Origin: WTJY01 sp045105475
GTDB lineage: Bacteria > Chloroflexota > Anaerolineae > Promineifilales > Promineifilaceae
Assembly (NCBI GenBank): GCA_045105475.1
Contig: JBGCDP010000023.1
Coordinates: forward strand, 1 to 64,000
Length of the DNA: 64,000 bases
Reading direction: 5' to 3'
Numbering within the stretch: position 1 is the first letter of the stretch; every line of letters starts with the position of its first letter. The notes under the pieces are model-generated. The model was given only the letters and a program-made list of their open reading frames with translations. It did not search any database and was not told the DNA's origin. Shown one piece after another: positions 8,015 through 19,600 of this stretch. The translations under genes were made by a program, and so were the position numbers.

Positions 8015-9322
8015 ATGGCATCTTCAAATAAAAACGCACGCTTCGAAGCCCTCAAAATTAGAGACTTCCGCATCTTCTGGCTGGGCCAAGGCATTTCATC
8101 GATTGGGACTGAAATGCAGAAGGTTGCTATTGATTGGAATGTTTTCCAGCTACTCCGCGGTGAGGTCTATGACTTATCTCTATTTGGTTGGGACGTCAGC
8201 CTAGATAGTGGGGCGTTGGGATTGGGAGCCATTGGTTTGGTCCGGGTTTTCCCGATTATGATCTTCGCCCTATTGGGTGGCATCTTGGCGGATACGATTG
8301 AGCGCCGCAAATTACTGATCTGGTCAGAAGGATTGTCGGCCGTGTTTGCGGCCGCCTTGGCAATTCTTGTTTTCTCAGGCTATGAAACTGTCGGTTTGCT
8401 CTACTTAATCTCCGCCTTATTGGCAGCAAGTACGAGTGTTTCGACTCCGACTCGCCAAGCCTTGGTGCCTAATTTAGTCCCGCGAAATTTGATGACCAAT
8501 GCCGTGAGCCTAAATTCCCTCCTGTTTCAGGTGGGATCAATTGCTGGCCCCGCTTTAGCTGGCTTGCTAATCGCATTTGCTGACAACAGCAGCACGGTTT
8601 ATTTTGTAAATGCCCTTTCGTTTTTTGGTGCAATTGTTTCCTTAATTATGATGCGCCATCGCAGCAAGGCGGCCGCCAGTGAAGAAGTTAGTTTTGAGAT
8701 GGTCAAAGAAGGGCTTCGTTTTACCTATAACGAAAAGACCCTGTGGGGATCGATGCTGCTTGACTTTTTCGCCACACTTTTCGGCTCTGCTCGCACCATG
8801 CTTCCGATTATTGCAGTCGAGGTACTTGGACTAGATGCGCAAGGGTACGGTATTTTGGTGACGGCTCAGCCGTTGGGCGCGTTCATAACCGGCTTTACGA
8901 TGGCTTGGATACGGGACCTAAAAAATCAGGGCAAAATAATGTTGATCGGGGTGGGGGTCTATGGAGTAGCAACGGCACTTTTTGGTATCTCTCCGTTTTT
9001 CGCTTTGTCCTACTTTTTCTTTGCGATGACCGGGGTCGGCGATACGGTCTCGATGGTGATTCGTCAGACGATGCGTCAGGTGGTGACACCAGATCGTTTA
9101 CGCGGCCGGGCGACAAGTATCAGCATGGTCTTTTTTATGGGTGGCCCTCAACTGGGTGAGGCTGAAGCAGGCTTAGTGGCGGCCGCATTTGGGGCTCCGT
9201 TTGCGATACTATCCGGTGGATTAGCCGTTGTCGTTATGACCGGCTGGGTGGCTTGGCGTTTTCCCCGATTGCGCGAGTATGATCCCAATTTAAAAGAGTA
9301 CAGCTACAACACAGATGAGTGA
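8015..9322 (+). CDS. MFS transporter (EntS-like exporter)
   Basis: The 435-aa product is a 12-helix major facilitator protein of the EntS/multidrug-exporter branch. It opens with RDFRIFWLGQGISSIGTEMQKVAIDW and has the loop 2-3 signature as GGILADTIERRKLLIWSE; a second-half loop contains RDLKNQGKIM. A hydrophilic stretch around residues 215-235 links the two halves. Family members export siderophores, macrolides or other amphipathic compounds by proton antiport; the substrate is unknown. It resembles the MFS gene near 36-37 kb in its first helices but has no regulator gene next to it. It is transcribed divergently from dnaK. Confidence 0.9.
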   Translation: MASSNKNARFEALKIRDFRIFWLGQGISSIGTEMQKVAIDWNVFQLLRGEVYDLSLFGWDVSLDSGALGLGAIGLVRVFPIMIFALLGGILADTIERRKLLIWSEGLSAVFAAALAILVFSGYETVGLLYLISALLAASTSVSTPTRQALVPNLVPRNLMTNAVSLNSLLFQVGSIAGPALAGLLIAFADNSSTVYFVNALSFFGAIVSLIMMRHRSKAAASEEVSFEMVKEGLRFTYNEKTLWGSMLLDFFATLFGSARTMLPIIAVEVLGLDAQGYGILVTAQPLGAFITGFTMAWIRDLKNQGKIMLIGVGVYGVATALFGISPFFALSYFFFAMTGVGDTVSMVIRQTMRQVVTPDRLRGRATSISMVFFMGGPQLGEAEAGLVAAAFGAPFAILSGGLAVVVMTGWVAWRFPRLREYDPNLKEYSYNTDE

Positions 9323-9742
9323 TAAGGAGCCTACGGTCTACATCTTATTAAGTACGCTTGCTAGTGTATCTAACCTCCATCGTTTGAAACTAAAATTAAT
9401 AGCCTAAACACCTAAAAAGAAGGGAGCCAGCATCCGCCTATGACTGTGGAAATAAACGCGCACCACAGCACTAAATAATAGTGCGTTTCACCTCTTTTTC
9501 ACGCAATTAGTACGCCTAGTTAAACAGTCCCAGATCGGTACCGATTAACCAGCCATCAGACCTACACCCACCTTTTTTGCCGGAATCCTCTTAAGGTAAG
9601 CTGTCTACCTTAAGTCTTATGCGCCTATGCAAAGCGCTTTTTCCCATGGCTGGGCCAATATGAATTGGACATGTCACCGGAATATCTATGCAATCCAAAA
9701 GCAATATCCCGACAGGAGTTTTTGCATCGGGTTAGGAATCTT
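9323..9742 (+). other. Leader region of the first giant secreted protein
   Basis: This ~420-bp stretch has no convincing gene. It contains a perfect 9-bp inverted repeat, CTTAAGGTA/TACCTTAAG (9590-9598, 9606-9614), then a GCGC/GCGC mini-hairpin followed by five T (9621-9642), then CCAAT/ATTGG, and finally CCCGA/TCGGG beside the Shine-Dalgarno of the downstream gene. The succession suggests a long structured 5' UTR, possibly with attenuation. I could not match it to a known riboswitch. Confidence 0.4.
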
Positions 9743-12700
9743 ATGAAATCAAAGAAAATCAACATCACTACACTCTTATCCATCGCGCTATTTTTGCTGT
9801 TTTTCATTCAAGCTGGGCAGACAGATTCAACCGTTGAAGCGGCCGAGCCTGCTCAGTTCTTTAGTAACCTGCCGGTTGGAGATTTAGACAAAATTCAGTG
9901 TGAAACAAATGGTGTTACAGGGTTTGCATTTGATGATGACATCCTTCCAGATCACACGAAGGTTACTTTCTGGATTGATGGTAAGTATGCTGGTTCTGTA
10001 GTCGCAGATGCAGAGCGTGACACTTATGAAGACGGAAAAACAACCTATAGTCCAGGCGGCGATCACGGTTTTGTTTGGACGATTCCCAGTAAATATAAAG
10101 ATGGAGAAAAGTATAAGATACGGGCGTATGCTTTAAATTCTGGCTCCTTGTTCGGACATCCAAAAATCGGTGATGAATCTTTTAAGTGTTCTCAACCTAA
10201 AGTAAGTTTAGAGAATGGTAGTTCTTTTAATGAATTAAATGGCTCAATAGCTCTAACTGCAAATATGGATGGAACCTATGCTGAAGATGTGACAGTTAAA
10301 CTGGCCTATGGGGGAGAAGCGGTTTGGAATATTGACTTCACAGGACCAAATCAGATTGTGATCCCTGCAGGACAATTGTCTGCTTCTATAACGCTTAGTG
10401 GACGCAATGATGATTTGAAGGAGCCGACTGAGCCTTTTACAGTTGATATTAGCTCAGTGAAAAATGGTAAAGAAAATGGGAAACAACGTTCTACTTTCTC
10501 GATTATTGATGACGACTCAGCAAAGCAAAATGGTTTAGATGTTATTCCTGCTGCAAACAACTCCGAAGTCAAAAATTATTTTGACGGGACGTTTATTGGA
10601 CCCGGTGTTGTGACGACTAACTTTAAGCAAATTGGCTCAGCCAATCAGTTTGGGACTTTTTCTAACGGTAGTGGTGCAATTGGCGCGAGTCGTTTGCCTT
10701 TAGAAGATGGCGTTGTGATGGCAACGGGAAATGTGACGACAGTTAGCTCGCCACAGGGAAATACACGCGGCAACTTTTCATCGGTTTCTACCGCTAATGC
10801 TAGCGACCCTGACCTTGTGGCACTTTCAGGATCACGTATTTACGATGCGGTGGGGTTTGAATTCCAGTTTGAATCAGTTACCGATCGTATCGGGTTCGTA
10901 TTTAGCTTTGCTTCAGAAGAATATCCAGAATATGTAGGAACGATATTTAACGATGCCTTTGGCTTCTTTATTCAAGGGGGAACTGAATACCCTTCAAAAA
11001 CAAACGTCGCCTTGGTGCCTGGCTCAAATGATGGCATTGCTGTGAATACCATTAACAATGGTCAGTTGGGGCAATATGCAGGTTCCTATGGGTCGCCATC
11101 AGTATTGACTAATTCGGGGTCTTATATTTCAAATTCAAGTGCTCATACGGGCGATAAATCAGTAGGCCCTTATCTTGAGTATGATGGATTAACGACGCGA
11201 CTTCTAGTTGATGCAGAGATCACACGTGACACTTTGTATACGATCAAGATTGCTATGGGGGATGCCGGTGATGCCAGCTGGGACTCGGCCGTATTTTTTG
11301 AAACCAACGGCTTTTTAGCACTTACGAGTGCCACCGACAATGATTATGCTGTTCGTAAGACCAGTATCGTAGCCGGGAACATGATTTTGGATGATACCGG
11401 TGATGGGATTGATATCGACCCAGAAGATGGAACTGACACGTTGAGCGTAATCGAAATCAACGGCCAGCCATCCGGCAGCGGTAAGATCACGTTGCCATCG
11501 GGTGCATACCTTGAGGTTTCACCTGACGGATCATTTACCTTTGATCCTTCCACCTCGGCAACCTATGCTAACTTGGCTGATGGCCAAACGGCGACCGAAA
11601 CATTCACTTACACCATCGTTGATGACATCGGTATCACCGATACAGCAACCATTACGATCGTTGTCTCTGGTGCTTCTGTGACGCGTATCAGCTGTGATTC
11701 AGACGGATACTTGTTCAATACAGGCTTCAGCTCAGGCAGCACTTTAGGCGCGGGGTCTCTGGATCTGAACTGGGAAGCCGGTGTAGGTGATTCAAGCGGC
11801 CCGAGCAGTGCCAGCCAATGGGGCCCAGCTTGGGTATTGGGTCAAAAATATGATATTTGGACAACAAGTCCAAACGGTAGTGCTGAATGGGTTGGATTTA
11901 ACTCTGATGGGGCGCATTTTGGCGATAAAGATTATTTCTATCGCTACCAATTTGACCTTGATCAAGAGGTTTCACCAAGTGATTTCCTTCTTAAATTTGA
12001 TTTCTTTGCTGATAATTCTATTGCTGAAATCTATGTCAATGGAGTCCCCCAAAGTCAATATTCTGAAAGTGTAGCTGGCATAGCAAGTGGCTATTTCAAC
12101 CAGGGATATCGCAGTGACAAAGGGGTTAAAGCGATCTTGGAGCACGATTGGAATACAGGCGGCAATGAGATCATTGTGCATGTTCAAACGAGTGAACCTA
12201 GTGAAGGGTTTCTAGCTTCTGCCACATCCCAATTGGTTTGCCCCCCTTTGGTTACTTTGAGCGGTGGTGGGGAAATTATGGAAACGGGTGGGGTCGAGCA
12301 AGCAACTCTAACGTTGGATAAAGCGGTTGATTATCCAGTAACGGTTAGACTGGCTTACACAGGCGAAGCGATTCACGAGACAGACTTTGATGGCATTGTT
12401 GAGATCGTGATCCCGGCCGGACAGCTATCTATATCTTTTGATTTAACAGCAATTGAGGACTCTTTAGTTGAAGGGCCAGAAGACTTTACTATCGAAATCA
12501 CCGAATTGATTAATGGTAAAGAGGACGGCGAACAGACTGCGAACTTTACTATTATTGATGTTCCTCCCATTGACTTCACTGTAGAAGTACCCGAACGCTT
12601 ATCTTGCGGCAGCCGTGCCCCAATTAGTTTTATAACTGTGGCTGAAGGAGTTGTGGGTGTGAGTACATTGGTGCACACACTACCTGATGGTTTTGAGCTT

Positions 12701-15700
12701 GATGAAAACCTTACTTCTATTCAAAAGAAAGCCAAAGCGGCTTATGGTTCCCAAACTACAGCACAGATCGTTGAAAACACGATTACATTAGCTACATTGC
12801 AAGTCCCCAAGGGAACCACAACATTTACCTTGTATGTAAAACCTGCTACCTATAAATTGGCGGGTGATCATGAATTCTTTGGTGAATTGACCTTAAGTGG
12901 AGCAGCCGATCCATTAACCGGCTCTGACACGATGAATCTTTCTGAGAATGATGATCATGACGGTGATGGAATCCCTGACTGCCAAGATTTAGATGATGAT
13001 AATGATGGAATTATCGACACTATAGAGTGTGGTCCGATTAATTCTAACGGTATTGAAAACGGCGGATTTGAATCTCCAAGCTATATCAAAACCTATGGTT
13101 TTGTGGCGGAGTCACAGGTGCCAGGTTGGAATACCGATGCGAGTCATAACGTTTTAGAAATCTGGGAATCTGGATTTAACGAGGTCTTGAGTCATTCTGG
13201 CAGCCAGTTTGTTGAGTTGAATGCTCATACAAATGCAGCGCTATACCAAGATGTTGAAACGACGCCCGGTGTGACCATGGACTGGTCTTTTGCTCATCGC
13301 GGCCGTAAAGGAGACGACATCATTCGCTTAGAGTTTGGCCCTCCTGGGGGACCATACACGACGATGGGTGAATTTGTCACCGGCAACGCCAGTTGGGTTG
13401 TGTACAACGGTGAATACAGTGTTCCAGCTTCGCAATCAACAACACGTTTTCGGTACATCGCAATCGATACCGCTTCTAGTATTAGCGTAGGTAATTTTAT
13501 TGACTCAATCGAATTTGACGTCTGTTCACTTGATAGCGATGGAGATGGTGTACCTAATAAATATGACTTAGACAGTGACAATGACGGCCTGACTGACTTG
13601 CGTGAAAGTGGTCAAGATCCAGACTTAATTGACACAAATGAAGATGGGATTCGAGATGATATGGACTCCCCTGAGGACGTTGCTGCGAATGATCGTGATG
13701 ATGACGGTCTCGCCGATGCGGTTGATGATGGGAACGAAGTGGATCCACGTGATAGTGATAATGACTCTGTGAGTGGTTACATCGATATTGATTCAGACAA
13801 TGACGGCATTCCTGATCATGTCGAAGCCCAGCCAACTAAAGATTATCAATCACCCTCAAACGCTGTTGATCGCAACGGGGTTAGCCAAGTGTTCAACGGA
13901 TCAGGCTTAACACCTGTTGATACAGATGATGATGGTACGCCGGATTACCTCGACCGTGACAGCGATGGTGACACACTGCCCGACATTCAAGAGAATGGGC
14001 AAGTGGACACGATTAGTGGCAAAGACAGTGATGGAGATGGTCTAGACGATAATTTCGAAGGGGTTAATGCGAATGATCCTCTTGACGTTAATGATCAGAT
14101 TGATCTGCCATCTCGAGATCTGCCTGACAATGATTTAGATTTGCCAGACGATGGGGATGTGGATTATCGAGATGATGAGCTCACGATAACGGGTCTTGTT
14201 TGGGAAGACGCTGACTTAGACGGCGTGCGCCAAAATAACGAACCGTTGTTTGGCGGTTTGCCTGTGGCTGTTTATAACAATGCTGATGAGCTTATCGATT
14301 TCAGCAGCACAGATGAGACGGGCTATTATGAAATCAAGGTCAAGGTAGCAGGCTTGTTGAATGGCTACTATGTTGAATTTACCCGGCCGAAGGATTTCTT
14401 ATTCACATTGAAAAATGCAGGTGATCCATCGTTCGACAGTGATCCTGATCCATTCTCAGGTGAAACAGAGCTTTTGGAATATGCGACCCGTCAATTTATT
14501 GATGCCGGTATCTTTGATGAATTGCTAGACCATGGTGATGCCCCGGCCGCCTATGGGGATAGCTATACGGCCGCTGGTTTGCCATATGAATCGTTATGGA
14601 TTGGTGGATTGAATGACCTACCTGATACTGAATTGACATTGCCGAACTCCAATGGGGCAGTAGGTGATGACCTGTCCGGCCGTGACGATGAACAAGGCGT
14701 TACCTTTGTAGACTCAGAATCAGCCAACGAGATCAGCTACTATCTTGATAAAGATTATGAGATCGACATCACTGTGTATAACCCACGCTTTGATACCGCT
14801 TATTTAGAAGGTTGGATCGATTTTAATGGGAACAATGTGTTTGACTCGAACGAAACGATCGTTAGCCGCCAAATCGGCCGAAGCGCGGCGGTGCAGCCGT
14901 TAAGCGGATTGACCTTCAATAATCCTATTGATGCCGCCTGTGGTGACACTTATGCTCGATTCCGCTTTGCAGCCACGCAGCTGACCGAAGCTTATGGTTA
15001 TGCCGGCTTTGGTGAAACAGAAGATTATCGAATCTTCATCGACTGTCGGACTGATCTTCAGATCAAGGCAACGATTAACCCAACGCCAACGGTTCAGCTG
15101 TCAGAATTTATCGACTTCGATGTGTCTGTAGTGAACAATGGGCCAAACCCAGCGAGAGACATGACGGTGACCTTTACGTATCCTGAATTCCTGACCGATC
15201 TTGTCCCAATTCCTGTCAATGGGTGGGAATGTGCATTTGATGTTTCCCAAGCAATCTGTACGAAAAACGGACTGGCAATTGGTGAAGAAGAACAGGTCTT
15301 TACATTTTCCGGCCGGGTTCCGGGCACTTATCCTGATGATGATGTATCTGGATTGATTCGGGTTGATCAAGTTATCGAAGACTTAGTCCCATCGAATAAT
15401 GCGCTTGATTATTTAGTTGAAGTTGACAAGCAGTGGACCACCGTCCCGAATGCACAGTATATTGCGGATCTGTTCTTGTATACACGCTTTGATGAAGAAT
15501 TGGAAATCATAGCCGCTAGTGATCGAGATTTCTTGCCCGATGATCTAATCGTGAATCCGTTGAATATTCCAATTGATATTGCTCCGGGGATTAAAGCAAG
15601 CAGCTATCCTACGCTGACAACACCATATTGTGTAGACAACGGTTCGGCCATCGGCTGTGATCGTGATACAGACATTATCACAGGAACGATTTTGGTTCAG

Positions 15701-16189
15701 TCATATGATTTGGTCACGATGACGCTTCAGGCTGTGGACGAGAGTAATCTAATCTCGTCCGTTAAATCGATTGCACTTGCGCCAGACGGCAGCGGCCGAC
15801 ATGCTGATAGTGATCCTGACAATTGTCTTGGCTGGAGTAATGAGCTAGGCGGTTACTGTATGGCTCCCTATGAAGTTTGGGCACCATGGGGGCCATTTGG
15901 CTCTGGTGGTAAAGCTGACTTGTATGCATGGACAGAAGGGGAGCTGACACAGCTCATCTTTGAATCTGCTGGTGGCCGGGGAATAGGCTGTCAGAATCAG
16001 GTTGGTAACTGTCTTAAATTTGAAGATGCCAAACCTGGCATTTACATCTTGCAAGGTTCGCTCGAAATCACCTATCTTTTCCATGACCCAGATATTTTGA
16101 GATTGGGTGAACCGACTCTGAACTTCTCGGCTAATGTGCCTTTTAGTTTCTATATTCAGGTCGTAGCACCCTTTACTGAAGCTGAATAG
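9743..16189 (+). CDS. Giant secreted multidomain protein (Calx-beta, choice-of-anchor L, VCBS, TSP3, SdrD_B, GEVED, DUF11-like)
   Basis: I place the start at the ATG at 9743 (2148 aa): it follows TAGGAATCTT and begins a standard Sec signal peptide (MKSKKINITTLLSIALFLLF, cleavage near VEAA). The frame is open back to 9665, but those 26 residues are not signal-like. Modules in order: N-terminal beta domain (9850-10195); Calx-beta (10200-10510); choice-of-anchor L type domain (10540-11320); VCBS/cadherin-like (11325-11680); possible galactose-binding-like (11680-12240); second Calx-beta (12245-12560); carbohydrate-binding-like domain flanked by Asp-rich TSP3 calcium repeats (12950-14170); SdrD_B/Cna-B (14185-14520); GEVED (14525-15050); DUF11-like (15055-15420); and a Cys-rich C-terminal module shared with the next gene. 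No LPXTG, PEP-CTERM or C-terminal membrane helix is present. It is likely a calcium-dependent surface or matrix protein. Confidence 0.88.
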   Translation: MKSKKINITTLLSIALFLLFFIQAGQTDSTVEAAEPAQFFSNLPVGDLDKIQCETNGVTGFAFDDDILPDHTKVTFWIDGKYAGSVVADAERDTYEDGKTTYSPGGDHGFVWTIPSKYKDGEKYKIRAYALNSGSLFGHPKIGDESFKCSQPKVSLENGSSFNELNGSIALTANMDGTYAEDVTVKLAYGGEAVWNIDFTGPNQIVIPAGQLSASITLSGRNDDLKEPTEPFTVDISSVKNGKENGKQRSTFSIIDDDSAKQNGLDVIPAANNSEVKNYFDGTFIGPGVVTTNFKQIGSANQFGTFSNGSGAIGASRLPLEDGVVMATGNVTTVSSPQGNTRGNFSSVSTANASDPDLVALSGSRIYDAVGFEFQFESVTDRIGFVFSFASEEYPEYVGTIFNDAFGFFIQGGTEYPSKTNVALVPGSNDGIAVNTINNGQLGQYAGSYGSPSVLTNSGSYISNSSAHTGDKSVGPYLEYDGLTTRLLVDAEITRDTLYTIKIAMGDAGDASWDSAVFFETNGFLALTSATDNDYAVRKTSIVAGNMILDDTGDGIDIDPEDGTDTLSVIEINGQPSGSGKITLPSGAYLEVSPDGSFTFDPSTSATYANLADGQTATETFTYTIVDDIGITDTATITIVVSGASVTRISCDSDGYLFNTGFSSGSTLGAGSLDLNWEAGVGDSSGPSSASQWGPAWVLGQKYDIWTTSPNGSAEWVGFNSDGAHFGDKDYFYRYQFDLDQEVSPSDFLLKFDFFADNSIAEIYVNGVPQSQYSESVAGIASGYFNQGYRSDKGVKAILEHDWNTGGNEIIVHVQTSEPSEGFLASATSQLVCPPLVTLSGGGEIMETGGVEQATLTLDKAVDYPVTVRLAYTGEAIHETDFDGIVEIVIPAGQLSISFDLTAIEDSLVEGPEDFTIEITELINGKEDGEQTANFTIIDVPPIDFTVEVPERLSCGSRAPISFITVAEGVVGVSTLVHTLPDGFELDENLTSIQKKAKAAYGSQTTAQIVENTITLATLQVPKGTTTFTLYVKPATYKLAGDHEFFGELTLSGAADPLTGSDTMNLSENDDHDGDGIPDCQDLDDDNDGIIDTIECGPINSNGIENGGFESPSYIKTYGFVAESQVPGWNTDASHNVLEIWESGFNEVLSHSGSQFVELNAHTNAALYQDVETTPGVTMDWSFAHRGRKGDDIIRLEFGPPGGPYTTMGEFVTGNASWVVYNGEYSVPASQSTTRFRYIAIDTASSISVGNFIDSIEFDVCSLDSDGDGVPNKYDLDSDNDGLTDLRESGQDPDLIDTNEDGIRDDMDSPEDVAANDRDDDGLADAVDDGNEVDPRDSDNDSVSGYIDIDSDNDGIPDHVEAQPTKDYQSPSNAVDRNGVSQVFNGSGLTPVDTDDDGTPDYLDRDSDGDTLPDIQENGQVDTISGKDSDGDGLDDNFEGVNANDPLDVNDQIDLPSRDLPDNDLDLPDDGDVDYRDDELTITGLVWEDADLDGVRQNNEPLFGGLPVAVYNNADELIDFSSTDETGYYEIKVKVAGLLNGYYVEFTRPKDFLFTLKNAGDPSFDSDPDPFSGETELLEYATRQFIDAGIFDELLDHGDAPAAYGDSYTAAGLPYESLWIGGLNDLPDTELTLPNSNGAVGDDLSGRDDEQGVTFVDSESANEISYYLDKDYEIDITVYNPRFDTAYLEGWIDFNGNNVFDSNETIVSRQIGRSAAVQPLSGLTFNNPIDAACGDTYARFRFAATQLTEAYGYAGFGETEDYRIFIDCRTDLQIKATINPTPTVQLSEFIDFDVSVVNNGPNPARDMTVTFTYPEFLTDLVPIPVNGWECAFDVSQAICTKNGLAIGEEEQVFTFSGRVPGTYPDDDVSGLIRVDQVIEDLVPSNNALDYLVEVDKQWTTVPNAQYIADLFLYTRFDEELEIIAASDRDFLPDDLIVNPLNIPIDIAPGIKASSYPTLTTPYCVDNGSAIGCDRDTDIITGTILVQSYDLVTMTLQAVDESNLISSVKSIALAPDGSGRHADSDPDNCLGWSNELGGYCMAPYEVWAPWGPFGSGGKADLYAWTEGELTQLIFESAGGRGIGCQNQVGNCLKFEDAKPGIYILQGSLEITYLFHDPDILRLGEPTLNFSANVPFSFYIQVVAPFTEAE

Positions 16190-16203
16190 CCAGAGTTTTG
16201 CTC

Positions 16204-16332
16204 GAACGGTGTTGTCTGTAAGATGGTACCGTTCTTACACAAGTTAATAGACAGATTGACCCCGATATAGGGATCAGGTTGAGTCATATAAAACGAGTGG
16301 CGTGAAAACAATTTTCGCGCCATTCGTTTTTT
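16204..16332 (+). terminator. Intrinsic terminator after the first giant protein gene
   Basis: The main hairpin pairs CGAGTGGCGTGAAAA (16294-16308) with TTTTCGCGCCATTCG (16312-16326), allowing two G-U pairs, and is followed by six T (16327-16332). A smaller hairpin, GAACGGT/ACCGTTC (16204-16210, 16228-16234), precedes it. This separates the two giant genes transcriptionally. Confidence 0.85.
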
Positions 16333-16603
16333 GTTTTAATGATTTTATAGAGCCTGCATAAAATTTCAAAAAACGACCCTACTGCCTATTTCCCCCAGCC
16401 AAATTTACCGTTAATTATTTTCCTTGTGTGTCAATAAAGGTTTAAAAACGGTTTATATTCACCGAATATGACTTTTGTACTACGGTCCTAGGTCCTAGCC
16501 GTAAGCTCCCAGGCAAGGGTGTCAAGTCACACTAAAAAGGATTATTAAGCAGAATATATTTGTGGGAACGATAGTCATAACCATCGTTCCCGGGTGAGTA
16601 TTT
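16333..16603 (+). other. Leader region of the second giant secreted protein
   Basis: About 270 bp without a gene. It carries TACGG/CCGTA around a repeated CCTAG (about 16480-16502) and a perfect 9-bp stem, GGGAACGAT/ATCGTTCCC (16564-16572, 16583-16591), that ends immediately before the GGTGAG Shine-Dalgarno of the downstream gene. Folding of this stem could affect ribosome access. No known riboswitch is recognised. Confidence 0.45.
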
Positions 16604-19600
16604 ATGTGCAAAAAGCATTTTATTAAACCAATTCGTATTTTGTCTGTTTTTGTTCTTTTTATTGCGATAATGGTAGGTGCAGTAAATCAAACAGAAGCAG
16701 CGCAGCCTGAGACGGGCCTTCAATATCACGTATGCCAAAATTACGATCTTGTGTATGTTCTTGACCTTTCAGGCAGCATGGGCTGGAGCTACAACGGTTC
16801 AGGGTCACGCCTTGATGCTGCAAAAGATGCAATTGTTTCAATGAACAATGTGCTTCAAGAGGATGCAGCCGGTGTTCAAGCGTCTCTATTGACCTGGCAA
16901 GGCTCAACTATCCAAGTTAAGGTTGATTTTACGAACAACTTTAGCTCGATGAATTCAGTTGTTAATGGCCTGTCAGCCAGTGGTACGACACCAATGGCTA
17001 AAGCGATGCAGGCAACAAGAAATCACTTGCAAAGCAATTTTGATTCAGAAAGACAGCAAGTTGTTTTGTTTATTACCGATGGAATCCCTACTACAGACTT
17101 AAATGGACATTGGTATCCAGACTATGATGTCAATCAGGTCCCTATTATTAATCCATACGGTGGATATTACTCACGGCAGTGGGTTAATTCACAAGGCCCA
17201 TGGAATTCAAATGCTGGTGCCCGGGCAGGCAAGCCTTTGGCCCAAGCTATGGCAAAAATTGATAACCTAACATCCACTTTGCCAGATATGCAGATGCACT
17301 CGATTGCGATTTTAGGCACCGACTTTCGCCAAGATTTACTCTACTATGCGGCCGACAAAGGGAACGGAGAATATTTTGGTGCCAGTAATGCTAATCAACT
17401 GGCTGCTGCAATTCAGCAAGCTGTTTATGAAGGCAATTGTCCTTCATCGTTAGGGATTAATGTTGACAATACGGCTCTCTTTACACTAGGTGGAGAAGCC
17501 CAAACGGTTGATCCTAATCTAACTGTGACCGGCAGCACTGGAACCGGTGAAGCCGAAGGTGTGAGTAGCGCGTCTGTTCAGATTGTAGATGCTTTTAATT
17601 CAGGCACAGACGCGCTTTATATTGGAGACTCAACAGCAGATTCAGGTGTATACAACGGGTTGTCTTGGTGGTATGAATCAAACAGTGGCACGTTAGAAGT
17701 ATTGGGCATTGACACGCCGGAAGCGTATCAAGATATTTTGCGCCAGGTTCGTTACTACAACAGTGCTGATAATACATCTCAGACCAATATGAATACGCGC
17801 CGGGTTAACTTTTCTATCCGAAGTGCGTGGTTAAATGTTGAAGATAATGGACAAATGTCTGATGATGGCTTTGTTGATCTAGAGTTTTTGACCGGTACTG
17901 ATTTTGGTGATGCACCAGCCTCTTACGGTTCGGCCGGACAAGCGGCCGACATGTTCCTTCGTTTAGGCGCTACGGTTGATGTTGAAGGTCAAGCAAGAAC
18001 TTCTAGCATTGCAGATGGTGATGATCGCCACAACCGCGATGATGAAGATGGAATCACCTTTGTAGATGGTACAACAATCTATCGGGGTAGCGTGGGTACG
18101 GTTGATGTAAACGTAACCAATCTTCGCCAAAACGGCGCTATGGTTGACGGATGGATTGACTTCAACCGAGATGGACAGTTTGATGATGCAACTGAAAGCC
18201 TCATCGGATTTGGACTCACGTTTGATCAAAGCAGTGCCGCTCAAACTAAATCAGATTCATTTGCGATTCCCGGTGATGCCAGCTGTGGTCCTACCATTGC
18301 TCGCTTCCGCCTAACAACAGAGGTGGCCGGGCCAACTGGAACAAGCCAAGGCACAGGTGAAGTCGAAGACTACAAAATCGATATCAGCTGTGATCCGGTT
18401 GAAGTTCCTGACGATTTTGACTACGGTGACGCCCCTGGTAGCTACGGTGATGCTCAACATCGCATCATCGAAGGCATTCAGCTGGGCAATAGCATCGACA
18501 GTGAAGCGATTGCACTAAATTCGGCCGATGCTACCGGTGACGATATCACAGGCAGTGATGACGAAGATGGCATCGTCTTTCCAAATGGTGCGATTGGACA
18601 TTTAACCCAGACGGTTAATTTAAACATTACCGCTCGTAACAGTGCACATTTAGATGCATGGGTCAGTGGCTGGATCGACTGGAATCAAGATGGTGACTTT
18701 AATGACAGTAATGAGAAATTCCTAACGAATGAACTCATACCACTGTCAGCGAGTGATCAAGTGATTCAGACTCAGCTAAGCGTTCCTGCAAATGCAGCAT
18801 GTGACGAAACGATGCTCCGTGTTCGAATCTCTAGTGATCCTGTGGACGCTAGTGAAAACGCAGACAGCGGTGAAGCTGAAGACATTGAGTTCTTTGTAGA
18901 TTGTTCCGTTGAACTAGGGGTCAAAATCACTCCTGATATGGTTCTTGTACCACTAGAAGCAACTTTAGGGCTTTTAGTTGAGGCCGATAATACTGGTCCG
19001 AATATCGCACCAAATAATACGGTGACGGTGACTTTACCAGTTGGTGTTGATCTGCAAACGATTACCCCTTACGGTAACTGGTCTTGTGTAGCTCAAACCT
19101 CAGATACGTTGGTTGTCTGTTCATCTCCAACACTTAATATCACAAACCTGATCCAGGTTGCCCGGATCGAGGTGCGAGTGCCTGGTATCTTCCCACTTGA
19201 CGATGTTGCGGGTACAGCTGTCATCACGTCAGAGTTCCCAGAAGTTGTGGGTGAAGAAGCGGATAATCAAGACTCATACTCTGTGCCAGTGAAGAAAGAA
19301 TGGACCGGCACAGGTGTACCAGTCTCAGACATGACTCCATTTAGCCATGTTATTTATGATGCGGCATTGGACATTGTAGGGGATAGTGAATCTGACTTTG
19401 ATGCGAACGAGCTTGTGGTTAATCCGATCCAGGTGCCAGTGAGTATCGTTCCTGGTCTTGAGGCACTCACGGCTCCGCAATTGCTTGCAAGCTTTTGTCA
19501 GACTCATATTACAGACGGATGTTCATCGCCAGAAGCGATTTTGACCGGAACCCTTAAGCTTAACAGCTATATGGTTGACACGTTCATGCTGCAAACGGTA

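Noticed and set aside
9615..9670. Possible cyclic-di-GMP riboswitch (ATGCAAAGCGC resembles GCAAAGC)
   Set aside because: The other conserved GEMM elements and the tetraloop receptor are absent.
13554..13835. His-rich minus-strand frame
   Set aside because: It is the antisense of the Asp-rich TSP3 calcium repeats (GAT/GAC read backwards gives His/Val/Ile codons) and has no start signals.
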